A program made the translations under genes and the position numbers. DNA of 64,000 nucleotides, from assembly GCF_013425765.1 (NCBI RefSeq), contig NZ_JACCJZ010000014.1, positions 36,130-100,129 on the forward strand. Direction: 5' to 3'. Of this stretch, positions 61,843 to 64,000 are shown piece by piece; positions within the stretch are counted from its first letter, which is position 1; every line of letters begins with the position of its first letter. The DNA is from Luteimonas deserti. GTDB lineage: Bacteria; Pseudomonadota; Gammaproteobacteria; Xanthomonadales; Xanthomonadaceae. The notes under the pieces are model-generated. The model was not told where the DNA came from and did no database searches. It saw only the letters and a program-made list of their open reading frames with translations.

Positions 61843-63870
61843 ATGCCGATCCTGCACACGTTCGCACGCCCCGCCCTGCTCGCCGCCTCGATCACGTTGC
61901 TGGTCGGCCTGAGCGCCGATGCCGACGCCCAGCAGCGCCGCCGCGCCGCGGCGCCGAAGGCCCCGCCGCCGGTCACCGCCTGCAGCGACCTCTACACCTT
62001 CGTCAACACATCGTGGCTGGAAGCCAATGTGCTGGTCGCCGGCCAGGGCACGCGTTCGGCCTTCGGCGAGCTGCAGGCCACCGCGCTCCAGCAGCAGCAC
62101 GATCTGCTGAACGCGGCGATGCAGGCGCCGCAGAACGATCTGCAGCGGCTGCTTGGTGACTTCTGGGCGAGCGGCCTGGACGAGGCGGCGGTGGAAGCCG
62201 ACGGTGCACGCCCGATCGCACCGCTGCTCGCGCGCATCGACGGCATCCGGCGCAACCGCGACGTGGCCCCGGCGATCGCGGCGCTGCATCAGGTCGGCAT
62301 CCCGGTGCTGTTCAAGTTCGGCGCCGAGGTCGACGTCGACGATCTCAGCCGGCATCTCGGCTACTTCGCCCAGGGCGGACTCGGGCTGCCGGATCCGGCG
62401 TACTACAGCCGTGGCGACGCCAGGACCCAGGAAATCGTCGCCCAGTACACCCAGTACGTGCGCAACATCCTGACCCTGGCCGGCACGCCCGAGGCGCGGC
62501 TGGAGGCGGATACCGCGCTGGTCATCGATCTCGAGCGCCGGATCGCCGCCGTGTCGCGTCCGAACGCCGAGCTGCGCGATCCGCGTTCGCAGTATGCGCT
62601 CGTTGCCACCGCCGACCTCGGCAAGCAGTACCGCCGTCTGCAGCTGGGCGAGTTCCTCGCTGCGCAAGGCGTGCAGGCCGAGCAGGTGTCGCTGGCCAAC
62701 CCGGCCCTGTTCCAGCATCTCGATCTGCTGGTCAATTCGCTCAAGCCCGAGCAGTGGAAGGCCTATCTGCGCTTCCACATCGGCGATGCCATGGCGCCCT
62801 ACCTCTCGAAGAGCTTCCGCGACGCCGAGTTCGACTTCCACGGCCGCATCCTGCGCGGCGAAAACGCGCAGCCGACACGGCAGCAGCTGGTGCTGGGTGC
62901 GATCAACCGCGCCGCCGGACCGATGCTCGCCCGCGAATACGTCGGCCGCCATCTGCCGGACGCGACCCGCAGCCGCGCCGAAACCATCGCCGGTCAGGTG
63001 CGCGACGCACTCGCCCGAAGCGTCGAGCGCAGCACGTGGATGAGCGATGCGGCGAAAGCCGAAGCCACGGCCAAGGTCGCGAACCTCAAGCTGGAGATCG
63101 GCGCGCCGGTGGAGGACATCGATTTCACGATGCCGCCGATGGGTCGCGGCAGCTTCGGCGGCAACATGCTGATCGCCTCCACCTGGCGTCATGCGCAGGA
63201 GATGCGTCGCATCGGTCAGCCCAACGCCGCGCGCCGCTGGGATGTGCTGCCCCAGTCGCCCGCACTGGCCTACGATCCGGCGCAAAACCGCCTCATCGTG
63301 TCGGCGGCCGTGCTGCAGCCGCCGGTGCTCGACACCGCGGGCGACCCCGCGAGCCATTACGGCACCTTCGGTGCGCTGGTCGGCCACGAGCTGAGCCGCG
63401 CGGTCGATGTGAAGGGCAAGTTCGTCGACAGCCGCGAAGCCGTGCGCACCTGGTGGACCCCGGCCGACGATGCGGCCTGGCTGCAGGCGACCGACCGACT
63501 GGTCGCGCAGTACAACGCCTATCCCTATCCGGGCCTGAGCGCGGTGAACGTCGACGGGGCCCGCACCCGCGACGAGAACGCCGCGGATCTCGCCGGCGTC
63601 GAGCTCGCGTGGGACGCCTTGCTGCGCGCCAGCCCCGAGCTGGCCAAGGACGGGCGCGAAGCCTTCTTCCGCGGCTGGGCACAGATGTGGCGCCAGCAGG
63701 TGGCCAGCGATTCGGCCACCCGCGCCGCGGCGACCGCGCCGCAGGCCCCGGGCCAGTGGCGCGCGAACGGGCCGGTCTCCAACCTCCCCGCCTTCAGCGA
63801 AACCTTCGCCTGCAAAGCGGGCGACGCGATGATGCGGCCGGCCGCGGACCAGGTTTCGATCTGGCGCTGA
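61843..63870 (+). CDS. M13 family peptidase homologue with a defective zinc site
   Basis: A 675-residue exported homologue of the preceding peptidase (signal peptide about 1-29, LLAASITLLVGLSADADA; no lipobox). The fold is recognisable throughout: GDFWASGLDEAAVEADG, YFAQGGLGLPDPAYYSRG and SNLPAFSETFACKAGDAMM. The zinc motif, however, reads HELSR (His515, Glu516, Arg519) instead of HExxH, and the NAYY motif is LAYD. The third-ligand region keeps Glu578 (DENAADLAG). Loss of the second histidine predicts no or very weak peptidase activity, so it may be a regulatory or binding paralogue. A terminator follows. Likely a tandem duplicate. Confidence 0.9.
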   Translation: MPILHTFARPALLAASITLLVGLSADADAQQRRRAAAPKAPPPVTACSDLYTFVNTSWLEANVLVAGQGTRSAFGELQATALQQQHDLLNAAMQAPQNDLQRLLGDFWASGLDEAAVEADGARPIAPLLARIDGIRRNRDVAPAIAALHQVGIPVLFKFGAEVDVDDLSRHLGYFAQGGLGLPDPAYYSRGDARTQEIVAQYTQYVRNILTLAGTPEARLEADTALVIDLERRIAAVSRPNAELRDPRSQYALVATADLGKQYRRLQLGEFLAAQGVQAEQVSLANPALFQHLDLLVNSLKPEQWKAYLRFHIGDAMAPYLSKSFRDAEFDFHGRILRGENAQPTRQQLVLGAINRAAGPMLAREYVGRHLPDATRSRAETIAGQVRDALARSVERSTWMSDAAKAEATAKVANLKLEIGAPVEDIDFTMPPMGRGSFGGNMLIASTWRHAQEMRRIGQPNAARRWDVLPQSPALAYDPAQNRLIVSAAVLQPPVLDTAGDPASHYGTFGALVGHELSRAVDVKGKFVDSREAVRTWWTPADDAAWLQATDRLVAQYNAYPYPGLSAVNVDGARTRDENAADLAGVELAWDALLRASPELAKDGREAFFRGWAQMWRQQVASDSATRAAATAPQAPGQWRANGPVSNLPAFSETFACKAGDAMMRPAADQVSIWR

Positions 63871-63894
63871 GCCGCGCGAGCGGTCCACCGGATG

Positions 63895-63921
63895 ACGCGC
63901 CCTTCGGGGCGCGTTTTTTTT
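63895..63921 (+). terminator. Rho-independent terminator of the second M13 gene
   Basis: Stem ACGCGCCC/GGGCGCGT with a TTCG tetraloop followed by a run of about eight T residues, 24 bases after the stop at 63870. TTCG loops are typical of stable terminators. Confidence 0.92.
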
Positions 63922-64000
63922 GGCTCGCGCGTGCATGCCGCGATGCGGGAGCGGACCACGGCACGTCGTGCGGCCGGCCCGGCGGTCGACCGGAGTCGGG

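Noticed and set aside
60214..63936. 1240-residue open frame antisense to both M13 genes
   Set aside because: Same artefact: the frame is opposite two clearly coding genes, its composition is Arg/Gly/His-rich and it has no recognisable domain.

Overview
The window is about 64 kb of very GC-rich, densely coding DNA with no rRNA, tRNA, CRISPR array, insertion sequence or phage gene that I can see. Gene content and order point to a chromosome of the Xanthomonadaceae/Lysobacteraceae (Lysobacter- or Luteimonas-like Gammaproteobacteria). The main clues are dnaE-accA, a leuS-lptE-holA-nadD-rsfS-rlmH run, a maf-rng-yhdP-tldD run next to darP and pmbA, and several exported M13 and M16 peptidases. The genus call is inference from gene order and protein style; no database search was possible.

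Layout. 0.1-9.2 kb: dnaE, accA, a possible decayed gene, an Old Yellow Enzyme-type flavin reductase (minus), then tilS-xseB-ispA. 9.3-10.2 kb: two small DUF4870 membrane proteins (minus). 10.3-20.3 kb: pmbA (tldE), darP, tldD, yhdP, rng and maf; the TldD/TldE pair is split by darP, and maf-rng-yhdP is tightly packed. 20.4-22.3 kb: a plus-strand group (SIMPL-domain protein, a 57-residue charged protein, a TonB-type protein). 22.5-28.6 kb: the minus-strand leuS-lptE-holA-nadD-rsfS-rlmH operon. 28.7-34.9 kb: a CHASE3-like/GAF/GGDEF diguanylate cyclase, an exported amidohydrolase, a small XRE-regulator/membrane-protein cassette with a palindromic control region, a thioredoxin-TPR protein (CnoX-like) and a DUF4442 protein.

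34.9-46.3 kb: a probably frameshifted small gene, a large FAD-dependent dehydrogenase, a membrane Ser/Thr kinase with a shortened sulfatase-modifying-factor-like C-terminus, a DUF502 protein, a small membrane protein, a BASS-family transporter, a pair of M16 peptidases (one catalytic, one not) and a dicarboxylate/amino-acid:cation symporter. 46.5-54.9 kb: an alkaline phosphatase lipoprotein, then genes that fit polyhydroxybutyrate (PHB) use: 3-hydroxybutyrate dehydrogenase translationally coupled to a patatin-like protein, and intracellular PHB depolymerase, with a second diguanylate cyclase, HemJ and a small methyltransferase in between. 55.3-63.9 kb: an RhlE-type DEAD-box helicase, a DoxX-like protein with a CPA2 cation/proton antiporter, and two tandem M13 (neprilysin-type) peptidases, the second of which has lost a zinc ligand.

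I found no clearly new multi-gene system. The observations most worth a second look are the zinc-site-defective M13 paralogue beside an intact one, the kinase with the truncated FGE-like domain, palindromic candidate operators in front of phaZ and between the XRE cassette and the thioredoxin gene, and two stretches that read as frameshifted genes.
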